A stretch of 64,000 nucleotides of DNA from Trichopria drosophilae. Lineage: Eukaryota; Arthropoda; Insecta; Hymenoptera; Diapriidae. A program made the translations under genes and the position numbers. The notes below the pieces were generated by a model that saw nothing but the letters and a program-made list of their open reading frames with translations, ran no database searches and was not told where the DNA came from. The DNA is taken from contig CM059584.1 in NCBI GenBank assembly GCA_030407085.1, positions 122,426,501-122,490,500 on the forward strand. Reading direction: 5' to 3'. This document shows positions 50,701-63,391 of the stretch, piece by piece. Each line of letters begins with the position of its first letter. The first letter of the stretch is position 1.

Positions 50701-53700
50701 AATATAATGTAACATTAAGTATATATTGTTAAATAAAATTGAATACAATTCATTAAAAAATAAAATAATTTCTATATATCAATGTAGTAAATATATATTT
50801 ACTAGATTAAAATGAATCTTTTTGGAAAGCAAATAAAAATGTCCTTAAGTTCAGGAAATATTTGCGACAAGTAAAAACATATTATTTGAATTTAAACAAA
50901 ACATTACTTAAGTTTCGTAAATAATTAGAGGAAGATTTTTCGATTAAAAGTCTCACCTACATAGTCTCCAACTCAATCTTCAATCAAATTTTTTTTTGAT
51001 TAATCCTTTACTGGAAATAAGTTTAACATTTACTTAGTTAAAAATTATACTACTCGTTTCATCCCTCCAAATCATTCTTTTACTTGAAATGATTAGTTTT
51101 AAACAAATATATATTACTCGGAAAAAAGAAGTAGTTGGTTTTACTAACTCAAAAGTAGGATCTGGTACAACTTTGTTTTTTAATCGGTTTTTCTTATTTA
51201 CCTAAATAGAAGGTTTGGCTACCCCATTTTTACTTTGTACATAATCAATCCAATAAATAATTATTTTGATCAGATCACTTATTTACGTAAATTTTATTAT
51301 TATAAAACTATCTCAATATTATATTGAAGTACAAATTTACTTTAAAAAAAATGTATACAATTTCGTTTACATTCAAGAAATTGATATTTTAATGCAAATC
51401 ATTAATTTACGTGCTTTGAATAAATACTTCTTTATTTCTGGAACATTGTTTTAATATAAATAGTCATTTTAAATCTAAAAACTCATAATTTGACACAAGG
51501 ATCCAAAAATCAGTTTCAAGTATATATATTCGTAACATTTTTGTTTGTTTCCAAGAAAATAGAATTTTTTTAATCAAGTTAACTGACTTGTTATATTAGA
51601 AAATAAATGTTTTATTTGAGGTAATATTTACATATATTTATTTAATAAATATGTAATTAAAAAAAATGTTTTTAAATGATTTAGTTATTTTTAGGAATAG
51701 TTTTTGCAAAACAAGGAATTGAATCAGAAAATAATTTTTAGTAAAGCCACTAACTTGTGATGTTTTTTATGTATTAATTTAAGGTTTCGATATTAAATAA
51801 TGTTTAAAAGTTTGACTTCCCGATGGGTGTTTACCTTCACCATTTATGTTTAATATCTTCGAAAACTTTATGCATTTTAGTCCGCACATTTACTTTAAAA
51901 ATTACTGTACGGAAAAATATTATGATCCCTGGGTGTATAATCAATTTGAAAATAAAAGGTAAGTCAATGATGAATTAGATTCATAGATCAAAAGTAAATT
52001 ATTTACCGAACTTCAGATACTGACGCACATGAAATTTATTAAAAAATAGAACATCCTGACTATCTACTAATCTGCAAAGGAAATTTGAAAAATATTGTTC
52101 AATATCTCTTGCTCTAAGGCGACTAATCTAAATTAAAAAAGAACGATGTAATTTACTCAAAATGCAAACTGATGAGTTACATTTATAATTAATTAGTAAA
52201 ATATGTAAGGGAAAGGCAGGAACCTCACGATTTGTATTGCCTGATGTTCCTTTTTCGTTCGTAAAAAATGTCACTTCAGTGAAATAATTTATAATCCAGT
52301 TAATTTAAAACAATTTCAGTGTCATTATTATATTGTAAAATGACTATATCCATATGAACTGTCTATGCAAGTATCGGAAATTACCAGTCAACTTTTCTTA
52401 GAGTAAATCAGGAAATTACAAAATCGATAAGAAGCCATACCAAAGTAAAGAAAAATTGAAGGAGGGATGTTAAGTGAACCCTACATGGAGAATCACTCTT
52501 TAGTTTCTTGTTGGCGAGATGATCAATGCAGGAATTCGATTGCTCTAAATCATTTGATTTCAATATATGCTAAAAGATTATGTTATGTAATCTTGAAAAT
52601 TGATTATTACCTTGTATGTATGAAAGAGAGACAACTTTTCATGGTTTCCCTTTAAATAGTTTTTCTTGATCAAAAAATGTCAGTAAACTCCTTATAATCC
52701 ATGTCATGTGTTGGGCCTAGCCTATTTCTATTTAGAATAGTTTCCAAAGAATTAAATAGGAGACTAAAACTACAAAGATGGGAAATTGTGGAGAATTACA
52801 CCCGTATTTCTGATATTTTGCATGACGATATCTCAAAATCATGAAATATTTGGTAGATTTAGAGATTTTACTTCCTTTCTCTTTCCTGTTATTTATTTAC
52901 TTGTACACTTTCCGATAATCGAACACGGAAAAGTCTTTAATTGATCGCTAAAAGAGAATTTCTGAAGAATCTTTACTAAACTAGTACTTCTGCGGGAACA
53001 AGCATGCCGCATATTTTTATGTTTATTTTTATATGAGAAGTTGTAGAAAATTTTACATTTTGGGCTTTTATAAATGAATGAGAATCTAATCATGGCATTG
53101 GATTTTATAAACGTTCCCAGAGTTTTATTTTCGTAATAAATTCATTAAAAATACTGAGCTTTTTCATTTCATGAGTAACACATCCTAGTAAGAGAATGAA
53201 TTACAGCCTTAATACCCTATTCGAATTTTGCAAATCTTATACGAGTATTTAAATGTTTATAATATTAATGATTTAACTTATAGCAAATTAATACGAAATC
53301 AAATCGACAAAGTCGAATTTGCAAGACTAAACCTTAAAGATTTTCAACAATTATAAATAATAAGATAAAAAATAACAATAGTATTTATGTGATGCAAATT
53401 TTCAAATAAGTACGATTACGATTATTGTAAAACTATTCAAATTTCTTGCACTTGTTTGTATTTTCATCGCACAGCGAAGTACAATGGATCGGTGGATCAA
53501 AGAGTGTTTAAAATGGATTATAAAGAAAATATGAAAAAATACTATAATGTATTTTGGTGGGATTATTTCTCGTCTATATTAATTCCCTTTAATCCGCTCA
53601 AATTCCCCCTTTCATTCTTCAATCCACTTTGCTTTACTGAATAGCTACAATTAATAATCAGATGTATATAATTTTCAGTTAATCAATTACAGACTCTAAA

Positions 53701-54471
53701 ATTTAAAATATATATAAACTTGAATGTCTGCTCTACAAATAATTGTTATTACTGAACTATACATATAACATTTTTAAATATACACAGCATTCTTATTTTT
53801 GTGAATTTCTTAAATATTTTATTGTTTCTTTTATTTTTATTTGCATTTATTTTTTCCGTAACTTTCGTTCTGGCGAGTGTCATATTTCCTGATTAACGAC
53901 CTGCATTCAAATAATGTACAGGTGAACAATTGCTCGAAGTACATAGCCGTAGAAACGAATTAAGTATATAGTTTTGGTATTTCGAAAATATTGAGGAAGT
54001 CAGAACAGACTTATGTTATATAATAAAAGTGATTCGTTTTTGTTTGAAATATAGAAGTGAATACAAAATACGTTATTTTCAATGCTGGAGAGATAAATAA
54101 ATCAAATAAAAATTCAGCATGCTAGTATCATTTATTCGGATTATGAACAAAATCGCATTTATGAAAAATTAGTATTTTACATTTAAAAGAAACTATTGTT
54201 AATGCCCCAAAAGTAAAAATACGTTGGGAATGCCTATACCGCCTGAAGTGAATTCCCTGATTTTTAATAACATCTTTATATAAATTTAAAAGAAACGTCA
54301 TTGATACATGTACCATATGCCTTCCACTTATATATGGTTAGTATTTTTGTTATCTTTAACAACAGTTTGATACAGTTACTAAATTCACACATTACTAAAT
54401 TAGTTTATAGTTTTCTACCGTTACTTTATACGAAAAGTATAGTTAGAGAATAATATTTAATAATCTCTGTA
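47774..54471. other. AT-rich stretch, small repeats only
   Basis: No gene supported. TAACCCTTAAA at 49021-49031 faces its exact inverted copy at 49052-49062, a small hairpin with a 20-base loop. The 13-mer TATGAAAGATTAA occurs twice near 49739-49773. Everything else is AT-rich without features I can name. Confidence 0.55.
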
Positions 54472-54655
54472 CACTGACAAACGATTTCAATATCCTAGTA
54501 AATATTAATTAATTAGTCGCAAGTAAAAGATTTATTTCACCCAAGAAAGTTTGTCTTTGTTTTTACAAACGTTTCTTCTTCTTAGTAAACCTGACTTATT
54601 CCTTAAGGTAGTATTTCCTGACATAAGTAATTTGAAATTACATTTTTTTCTGTGT
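54472..54655. mobile_element. Possible short MITE
   Basis: The left end CACTGACAAACGATTTCAAT and the right end, reverse-complemented ACACAGAAAAAAATGTAATTTC, share an ACAC-GA...ATTTCAA pattern. The right end is the TTTTTTTCTGTGTG motif seen at other MITE ends here. The similarity is weak and there is no clear duplication. Confidence 0.3.
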
Positions 54656-54779
54656 GGTTGCGGCGATAACCGAGATCCAATTTGGCCTTGCTAGATCTAA
54701 TTTCGTCATTTTTCGTTGTATCTGAATTTCTTTTTCGATGGTTATTTTAAATTTTCGCATTTCTTTGTTTAAAATTTTC

Positions 54780-54860
54780 CCATCAGTCGTTCCTCCACAA
54801 CTCGACCTATCCTATGACGTCATTGACAATCAATCGATTTGCTGACTGCTTCAGTCTCAG
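54780..54860. promoter_or_regulatory. Candidate regulatory patch: CRE site beside a homeodomain-cofactor-like site
   Basis: A full CRE palindrome TGACGTCA (54815-54822) is followed immediately by TTGACAATCAATCGATT, which contains ATCAATCGAT, similar to Exd/Pbx-type composite sites. The patch sits in a GC-richer island (about 54650-54870). Site matches of this length arise by chance, so this is a suggestion from clustering only. Confidence 0.25.
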
Positions 54861-55220
54861 CTTACTTTTAGATTCATAGATGGAAAATTTTCTCTTTTTT
54901 CCTTTCCTATAAGTCCTTTCCTAATAAGTTATTTTGTCGCTGACGCATTTAACAGCAATGTGTTTATTGCTAACATACGACATGTCATAAGTTAGAAGGT
55001 TTCAATAAAATTAATTGTAAGGTGGACATGTTGATACATTTTAAATTAACTACGTTGAATTATAATTATTGTTAATGAGATTAATGTAGTATTCTATCTC
55101 TATTTGGGACATATCTTTTTTTTTCTTTTTCTTTGTTCTGACCTGTTGATGCCCAAATGTACAAAAGTTTTTCATAAAGTCATGATGTTTAGCAATTAAA
55201 CTCTACGAGAAAAATTGGAC

Positions 55221-56110
55221 ACCAGTCGTTTCTTAGAAGCCAACAACCTATTTTTTCATTGGTGCAGGTCAAACAATTTTTGAAATTCTGAAATAAAAAA
55301 GTTATACACATTTTAAAAAAACAACAGAAACATGAAATTTTCAGTTTGATTTTTAATTTATCATGGGTAATGGCATTATCATTCCTCTAACAGTCACCAA
55401 TATCGTGTCAAAAATTCATCAGATAGGCATAATTTGGGAAAAGAACGTTCAAACTGACGATAAAAGTGAAGTTTTATTCGCAATATCCTACTGATATGTT
55501 AAAAATCTCAAAACTCAATGAATTTTTTAAACCTTGGAAGCCACGCATTTGTTAAATCGCTGAATACTAATCTGAAGTCATTTTTTGAAAATAACAAATG
55601 GCCGTTCGAATATGGCGAACAAAAATATATAAATTTATCGTATTCACTTGAAACTCATCATATCGGAATTTTTGGGACCACTGACGACTACATTGGATTC
55701 ACTGTTTTGAATATTTCAAAACTGATCCAGAGTCCTGGTCAGCAATCTCGTAACCAATTCAACAAAACATTAAATACCAGTTGTCTAAAAACGTATCGAG
55801 CTTGGCAATGTTGAAAATAGGGCTAGGATATTACGATTAAAAATACACATTTATAGCAATTTTATGTCCGTCATTTTGAATGTTTACTATCCGAAATACA
55901 CCTATTTGGAAGCAAATTCATTTTTGACACGATATTTGTGACCTTTATAGATGCCAATACCCATAAAAATTCGAAAAATTAAAAGCAACAAATTTCATGG
56001 TTTTTTTAAAAGAAAAATACCGTGTATAACTGTTTTATTTCAATCTCTTCAAAAATGTTGACATGAATAATTGTAAAAAGTGGATCTGAGCCAATAATAA
56101 CTGACAACTG
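55221..56110. mobile_element. Foldback element, ~890 bp
   Basis: The arms pair with coordinate sums of about 111,315-111,331. GTTATACAC at 55301 faces GTGTATAAC ending at 56030. CACCAATATCGTGTCAAAAA on the left faces the inverted TTTTTGACACGATATTTGTG on the right. AATATCCTA at 55482 faces TAGGATATT at 55824-55832. Outer blocks CCAGTCGTTTCTTA and TAACTGACAACTGACA also pair loosely. The arms are ~300 bases with a ~330-base loop. The loop holds a 98-codon plus-strand open frame (55518-55814) that I do not recognise; given its position it is most likely incidental. The element carries no target duplication that I can fix. Confidence 0.75.
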
Positions 56111-57163
56111 ACACATTTTCTGGTAGATTATGCTAAACTATAATGTCAAACTTTGTATATATTAACCTTAAAGATTTAACTGATGTGTCTTAAACTATCA
56201 AGGTAATGTTAAGCGACTGCAATTTCAATTGTTTAATTCACATATGCAAATCGTTTATCAAAATATTGCAGTTTTACTTTCTTTATTTTATTACTATTAC
56301 TATATATTATTTTCATTTTATTAACTTGTTTGATTGGCTATGCAGTCTGGACTCGAGCCTTAATAAAGATAGATATATCTGCATACATTATTCACCTTTC
56401 AATAATTGTTGACTGATATTCCGGAAACTTCATGCCATTACACTCTAATTACTTGATTTTAATCCTGTAATTTGTAATTTAATCAATTGTTAACAGTATT
56501 TTGTGTTGATGACACATTCTTGATTACATTAATTTTGTGAATGTAGCATCTATTTTAATTCCATAATATGTGTTACATTTTTATCGACAGTTGGATGCTA
56601 AAATTAAGCATTTGTATAGAACGTCATGATCATTTGAAAGGAGAATAATCGATTCGTGAGCCGTTTTGAGATTCTTTAAAAAGGCAATATTAACCTAAAA
56701 TACTCCATTAATTGTCAACTGTAGTACGCACATTTTCCTGAATATTTGAGAAAACAAAAAGTGATACTCATGCTGACGACGTGATGTGATAATGTTCAAT
56801 CCAAATTTACTATTCCCAATTTCGGATGGTAAAATGTTATTGTTGCGCTTAAAAAGTAGCTTTTACAGTAGTGATTCAGTACTGAATTTTCAGTTATTTA
56901 ATTTCAGTTAATTAATTCAGAGTCAAATTTCAATCATTACTGATAAAAATTCATCCTTACATATAAGTAGCTCAATTTTTACTCTGAAATTAATTTTTAC
57001 TAGAAAACTTTACGACATAATAATCAGATTTAATCCTCTCTCCACATTCTTAATAGCAATCAACCTTCCGAATTAATATTATATTAAAAAATTAACAAAC
57101 GAATGAAAAAAGTGTCTTTGCTGCAGATGTTCAATCATTGAAATGTCACACCCAAATACATTC
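56111..57163. other. AT-rich stretch, nothing recognised
   Basis: No gene or clear repeat. Bases 56860-56990 contain clustered TTCAGT / TTCAG words with no obvious structure. Confidence 0.6.
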
Positions 57164-57167
57164 TTAA

Positions 57168-57745
57168 CTCATTGACGCCCAAAAAGGACAATTTTGTTTG
57201 CTTCAATTTCAATCAAGTATTACATATTTAAATCATTGAAAAAATTGAAATGTACATCCTATTAATTTCAATGTCACTCTAAAAAATATGATTAAAAAAA
57301 TCTGAAACAATAGCACTATATTTCTTAATGAGTCCTAAGAAGTTTTCATTTTTAGAATTTTTGTTAAAAAGTTTATCGTTTTTGAGCTAGAGCGTTCTGA
57401 AATTTTCACTGAGGATGCCAATTTGAGGTTATTCCAGTGGGTATAATGCTAAAATTTATTCTTAAAATAAAAAAAATTTGTCCACAATTATACAGAGTTT
57501 CAATAGAATCCCACTAGTCCAATAGCTTGAAAAATGTGAAAAGGACATAAAGAGTTTCAACTTTTTGGCAATTACTTGCATGTTTGGCGCAATATTGGAA
57601 TTTTTTATGACTCAAACTCAACTTTGACATTGGAATCTTCAAGAGCGACCTTGAAAATAGTAAGATATATATTCAACATGGATTTGGATACGAAATACTG
57701 AATTGAAATTAAAGCACACAAAAGTGTTCTTTGGGTGTTAAAGGG
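57168..57745. mobile_element. Second piggyBac-like MITE, 578 bp, TTAA duplications
   Basis: TTAA flanks both ends (57164-57167 and 57746-57749). The right end, reverse-complemented, reads CCCTTTAACACCCAAAGAAC and the left end reads CTCATTGACGCCCAAAAAGG. Similarity continues inward for about 50 bases through TTTTGTTTGCTTCAATTTC against TTTTGTGTGCTTTAATTTC. CCC ends and TTAA insertion indicate piggyBac superfamily. Part of the interior (about 57300-57420: CACTATATTTCTTAATGAGT, GAGCTAGAGCGTTCTGAAAT) is clearly related to the inside of the 11-kb element (about 11810-11910). The two belong to a related set, but this one has short terminal repeats rather than full palindromy. No transposase frame. 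Confidence 0.8.
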
Positions 57746-58051
57746 TTAAGTAATTTACTGCATTTGAAATTATGAAAATTACAGATACAAAACCGTCACT
57801 CAAAAATTTATGAATTTGTAGGCTAGTTTAACCACAATTTTGAATCTATCATGTTGAAACTTGTTCAAATAAACGTCCCTTTCTCAAATCTTATACTATT
57901 TGAACCCTACTTTTTTGCACTACAATGATTCGGTTAAATTGCGGTGACTTCCTCTGCCTATTTGAATGGATGCAATAAATTTATGGCTCAAGTTTCGCCC
58001 ACATAGTATTTTTCAATGTCTACAAAAGGATTATACCGTTTGTTAAAAAAA

Positions 58052-58368
58052 GTGCCATAATGCCTGACGATTATGGACGTAATTGCAGCAAATATTTTGC
58101 AAAGAAATAAGGTGCAGGTCAAAATCACGACAATCCCAACCCCTAAATACTACAATTTTTAATTAGCGTGGCTCCTAGGTCTTTTAAATTACATTTTTTC
58201 AAATTTGTCCCAAGTTTGAAAAAGAAAGTCATTTAGAAACCTTAGATCTAGGCTGATTAGGAATTTGGGCCTTTCGGGATTTGTGTTTTTATGATTTCGA
58301 CCCACACTTTATTTCTTCGCAAAATATTTATTGCAATTACGTTCATAACCATCAGGCATAAATGAAAA
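58052..58368. mobile_element. Compact foldback element, ~310 bp, arms ~150 bases
   Basis: TGCCTGACGATTATGGACGT at 58061 faces the inverted ACGTTCATAACCATCAGGCA ending at 58359, and pairing continues almost to the centre (~58210) through AAATATTTTGCAAAGAAATA and GGCTCCTAGGTCTTT. In the outer 71 bases I count 13 differences between the arms, 12 of them transitions, the pattern of old neutral decay. The loop is very short, so a transcript would form an almost continuous hairpin. No open frame. Ends are approximate and no target duplication was found. Confidence 0.8.
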
Positions 58369-58549
58369 TTTTTAAATATTTCTATGAGAATAAAGAACGG
58401 ATGTAACGCCAGCATAGGACTATTGGCTAGCAGATTACGATTGAGAATACAAAAATGTACAAACTTATATAAAAATAATCGAACCTAATAAAATATGACG
58501 ATATGCAAAAAGTTATTACGACCAGTAGAGCATACCGAGCGAGGACATC

Positions 58550-59130
58550 GCGTTGAATTTTATGCCATGTAACGCAGAATATTCTTGGAAAGTCAGAATG
58601 GCATAATCGAATTTTGTTTTCAGAATGGCAAAAAAAAAGTTAGTGAAATTCCCGAATATTTGGCGGGGTGTATTTGAAAGTTATCCGTCGCATGTCAGAG
58701 ACAGCCGCCTGCATAGTGCGTTATAATTAGGCCGCAATTAAACGCACCGCGGGTCGTCGCTCTGAAAGGGAAGGATCTGGTACAGACCCGTCGTGCTTGG
58801 TCACCCATACACCCGATGACGTGTATGGCAAAGGAGCTAAAATATCTGCGAAGAGCGATAACCGGATTGGCGATAATGGAACGAAGCGAATATATTATCG
58901 AGTGCATCCACTAATTGAATCGCAATGTCGAAATTCGCATGCGTCAGGAGTGTCCAGTCGATTTTCGTTTTTCAACATTTTCGTTGTTCTTTTTTGTCGC
59001 ACCGATGAACGATTACGATGAAAATGGCGATGCGAGAACGATGCGTAATTGCCTTTTTCAGGACCAGCAACCTCTGCACAGAAAAATTGGGAGTCGCATG
59101 TTATTGCACTTTTTTTCGTATTTTTAAAGT
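58550..59130. other. GC-richer island with a 32-bp near-palindrome, candidate non-coding conserved DNA
   Basis: This is one of the most GC-rich and complex stretches in the window. GTGCGTTATAATT at 58716 faces AATTAAACGCAC ending at 58747, a near-palindrome centred on AATTA-type homeodomain cores. CCATACAC (58805-58812) and GTGTATGG (58821-58828) form another short hairpin. Four overlapping open frames of 70-84 codons lie on both strands, none with a known motif and none favoured over the others, so I do not call a gene. A regulatory or promoter-proximal region, or a non-coding exon, are possible readings. Confidence 0.35.
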
Positions 59131-62100
59131 AATTTTGACATGAAAACATTTAAATAGGGATCTAAAAGTCAACTGTCATCGATTATATATTCTGGTGTTT
59201 AAATGTACTCCCTACATCTAAATGATTGGCGAACTTTTAACGTAAAACGAAAGTGGGTCACTAGTACAGAGCTGATACAAGCGGATGTTTCGTATAACCT
59301 TATCCAGGCCAAAGAATTAATCCGCTGAGTGTCGCTAGTATCGCCTAGAAGTCTTGTATTTCTTGTACCGTTTGCCCTTCTTACTCCCGCTTCAGATAGC
59401 GAAGAGATGCTTAAATTTCGAACATTGGTGGGGGTAACTAAAAGATACTAGCGCAACCATGCGGATGAGTTCAGCCTCATTTTGTTTTCTCAATAAGGTT
59501 ACATCAAATTAAAAGCAGCTATTGTATTTCTAGGTTTTGTATCGTGATGGTTTGGCACCATTATTTTGTTTCGCGACTTGTGTGTCCTCTAAATACATGG
59601 ACCTAAAAAGCATGATACCGCATTATTGTATGATGACTCCGTGCTTTTAGAGGATTACCCTATACTGTTAACAGATAGAAAATCGATGAGCCAAATTCAT
59701 CAGTAGTGGGGTAACTTCGGGTATTACTTCGGGTTACATAACCTAATACTATATAGTGCCTCTATGATTGTAGCTGCATGTATTTCTTATGGGATTAAGG
59801 CAACAGCAATAGAAACCTCAGTAATAGGGAGGTCTGCTACGAAATACAAATTAACAAATAAATCTATGTATCTTGATAAAATCTGAACGAACCTGATCCA
59901 AGTATAGACTTAGTCATAAGAAGCAATAGATGTTCAGAATCTGCAGTCATAATATCTTTACTTAACATCTGCACATCAGAATTCTGGACTCTGGACTTGG
60001 TATGAAGTGAGTCTACAGTAGAACCACATTATATATGTCAGTTTTATACATTTAATGATTCATTCTGATAAGAAAAGTCTGTCATCAGTGCGACATAAAA
60101 TGTGTTAAGTGAAACATGTGTTCTTGTCGTCTTTATTTTACATTGTCACAGCGATCAATGTTGACCATCAGCCAAACAACTGTCTTCTCCATCAGCATTC
60201 ATCATTACTCCCAATCAACGTCATAATGATGACTACTAAAATTATCGCCCATCATTTTCCATGAACGTTATTACCATAGTTCGCAATGAACAGTAATTAC
60301 ATAATCATCATCATAATTAGCCAATGATGTTCATTGGCATTACCATTGCAATTAACATTAGAGCTAGCGATCATCCTGTAGCAACATCCGATATGTCAAG
60401 GGCAATGTCAAACCTGAATTATGCAGACGGTTAGTAAACGATGTTTAGCCCAGCAAGATAAAATTCCTGAGGCGAAGAGAAACCAAATTTGTTGAATTTT
60501 GCTTCATCCCGGTCTGCTTCGTATATCGAGTGATTCGTAAACGCAAACAGCTGACTTGTTTGAGAGCATGAGTTATGCACATCTCTATAGCTAAACAACA
60601 CACATTCCGGGAAGAGTCGACGACGGCTATGGGAATACGTAAGCGTCCGTTCTCGCGCTGACACGTTGTGAAATATATGCTTGCCTGAATGCTAACATTG
60701 CGAACACTGTCAGTGCACATCCTTGATTTCGAATTTGACATCAACAGTCTGACATTCGGTACGTGGAAATCCGACTAAAGGGATTCGGAAATGTGCCGAT
60801 AAACAAGATTATTTACTATGTCGTTACGCACTAATTTTAATCAACAGCGAAGCATTCTAGGCAATATTTACAGTATGTTTTTGGGCCATTTGCATCAGTA
60901 TTTGCAAAGCGTAATTTATTACTTCATTCATTGATTATGAGAATAAGTATATATATATTGATTTAACAACATAATTTGTCATGAAATATTCGTACAACCT
61001 CGTATGAATTATGAAAGTATGCTTGTAACATCAATTTAGACAATAGTTGTTTATATGTTTTTATGAGTTATCTATGTAAGAAGAAATGTAAAATTTAATT
61101 AATTCAACAAGAGATAAAAATTTGCAATTTTTAAAAATTATTCCTCCCATTTTTTAATTAATACATTATATATTTTAGCTTCAAAATCGTACTTTTAATT
61201 AAAGCTTGAATACATTCTTACCGTTTATTGTAAATAATGTGGACATTTCCTAACTTGAAAAACGAAGTTATACTGAGAAAATACAAATAAATATAAAGAA
61301 TTGAAGGTTCGAGTATTTGATAAGTACGTGTAGTATCCGAAGTAATAGAAAAGAAATCATTTAAAAAATTGATATTTGTTAACCATTTAGGCTGAAATGT
61401 AAAAAAAATGTTGACCGTCTGTAGTAACTTCAAGGTCAGATTCGCGTTCCGTGTAAAATTCAGATTCCCCCAACCACGATTAAAATTCTACAAATTGACA
61501 GTTTCCTAATATGAAAAATTTTGAAATCAGCTAAAACAATTTAAATTCTGACAATTTTGCTGTCTTAATTATGTATCTTGTATTGTGAGATACAATGACG
61601 TCTTATCTACGATTTTTAAAATCTACATTTCCAATGTTGTCATTATTTGCATCGAAAACAAACATTTATATTGCGCTGTTGTCTACCAAGAAGATGTTTT
61701 TCAAAAATATCTGGTCATACGATTCTCGACATTTTGTTTCCGCTATTGCATAGTACCAAAATCTGTTTTGACTGAAATTCTTCCTGATCACTTTTGTCGA
61801 AAGCAAAAACGGTTTTTGCCGACTTTTTCGTCTTTTATCTAGAAAATGCTATTTATGTTAGGATTCAATCGAACTAGACTTTTAACCGTCCACATATCCA
61901 GAAAAAGGTCTTGAATTAGGATATATAAATAATTTAACACTTTTAAGACAAGTCAATAGCCTTAATAAATATTATCAAAGAGGTTATCAAAAAATGCTGA
62001 CAATTGTTTCTTTAAAACCAATAAACTTTTCATCTCTATTCTTATAAACTGTCGTGGTTTTAATGCTATTATCTTTGGAGAAATCAATTTGCCTTTGCAG

Positions 62101-63391
62101 TATCGAACTACCAACTTTTTTTCTGTTTTTTAGAAAGTTATGTATAAATTTATAAACATTCTCTATTGTAACAGATTTAATGGGAGGTTCGGATTTACCT
62201 CAACCAATTTTTCGGAAACGTATTAGGTACAAGTCTTCCTATATTAGAATGCATTATCATTATCTTTTTTTATCATTTCTTCAGGGAAAATAATATCCAC
62301 ATAATTTAGATTGAATTGCAAATTTATTTAGGTAAACTCACTATTATTATTTTAATTTAGATATTTGACAAGAAAATTAACATTTTTACCGCCTGGAAAT
62401 TAGTCGCTCTAACTTCTGGTTTATAGCAACATGAATATGGGTTCTAGGATGTTTTTCTTTGTACCTTTATAAATAATTATTATGTATTATATAAACATTA
62501 AACGTCATGGCAACGATAAAAATGTAAAGTACGTAATAAACGAAATTGTTTAGACAATCATTTATGGATTGAGTGAGTTTAGCGCAAAAAACTGAAGCAA
62601 TTAGAAATTTTAAAAATTGTAATTGTTTGACAGCCTTCAGAACAAACAGCTAGAAATTCAATTCAATCGGATATTTCAATATGAAATAGTGATAAGACGT
62701 TCGGAAAGATTGCATGGGTCCTCTTTATAAAACGATTTTTCGGTTGAAGACATGAGTAACTAAAAAGCCATTTTTAAATTGTCTAATGTCCACAAATACA
62801 ATGATTAAAACACTTTACAATATTGATATTAATAAAATTCTACTCGAGAAATTTTCAGACTAATTGCAATTACTCTTAGTAAATTTTCATTTATTTGCGT
62901 AATATAACCTGAAAATTATTTTTTATAGAATGAAAAACTAACAATGGGACGATTACTATGAGACGAATTAGAAATTCATTATTCGTCAGAATAATCTGAA
63001 ACTACAATCCTGCTACAATAACTTTATTACAAACCCCTACTAATGGAATTATGAAACACATACCTCACACTAATTTTGTCATTAAAATATGAGGAGTAAC
63101 TTGTAGACAGTTTATATATTACAATATTCTGGATGCTCTTTGAACGATTCAAAATACATTTATTTTAGACCAAAAAAATTGTATTTAATTGGATAAAAAA
63201 TTAGATGATTAAATATACGAATTATCATAAACGTACAACCAAGAAGAATTCATTTTCCCAAATGATTTTTATCTTTTCATTGGAAGTAATTTAACGTGAA
63301 ATAGATTCTGCTCTTAATCAATAAAGCTTCATGTAGCTATTATAACATGCGATATTATCGCGACAGATTTTAGTGAAAAATTGTAAAGTGG
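59131..63391. other. Non-coding stretch; CAT-rich patch at 60.13-60.42 kb
   Basis: No gene recognised. Bases 60130-60420 are dense in CAT/ATG trinucleotides (for example CATCATTACTCCC, CATCATCATAATTAG) and include the small hairpin GCCAATGA-TGT-TCATTGGC at 60320-60338. Bases 59220-59530 and 60420-60790 are richer in G+C. Minus-strand frames of 77 and 99 codons overlap at 60431-60744 without motifs. The rest is AT-rich. Confidence 0.45.

Noticed and set aside
55518..55814. 98-codon plus-strand open frame
   Set aside because: It occupies the loop of a foldback element and has no recognised similarity.
59333..59453. Inverted 10-mer CGCTAGTATC / GATACTAGCG
   Set aside because: Ten-base inverted pairs within ~100 bases are expected by chance in 64 kb, and no further similarity surrounds them.
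61990..62199. 70-codon minus-strand stop-free run with protein-like, charged composition
   Set aside because: Lacks a start codon and known motifs. Runs of this length are expected many times in the window.
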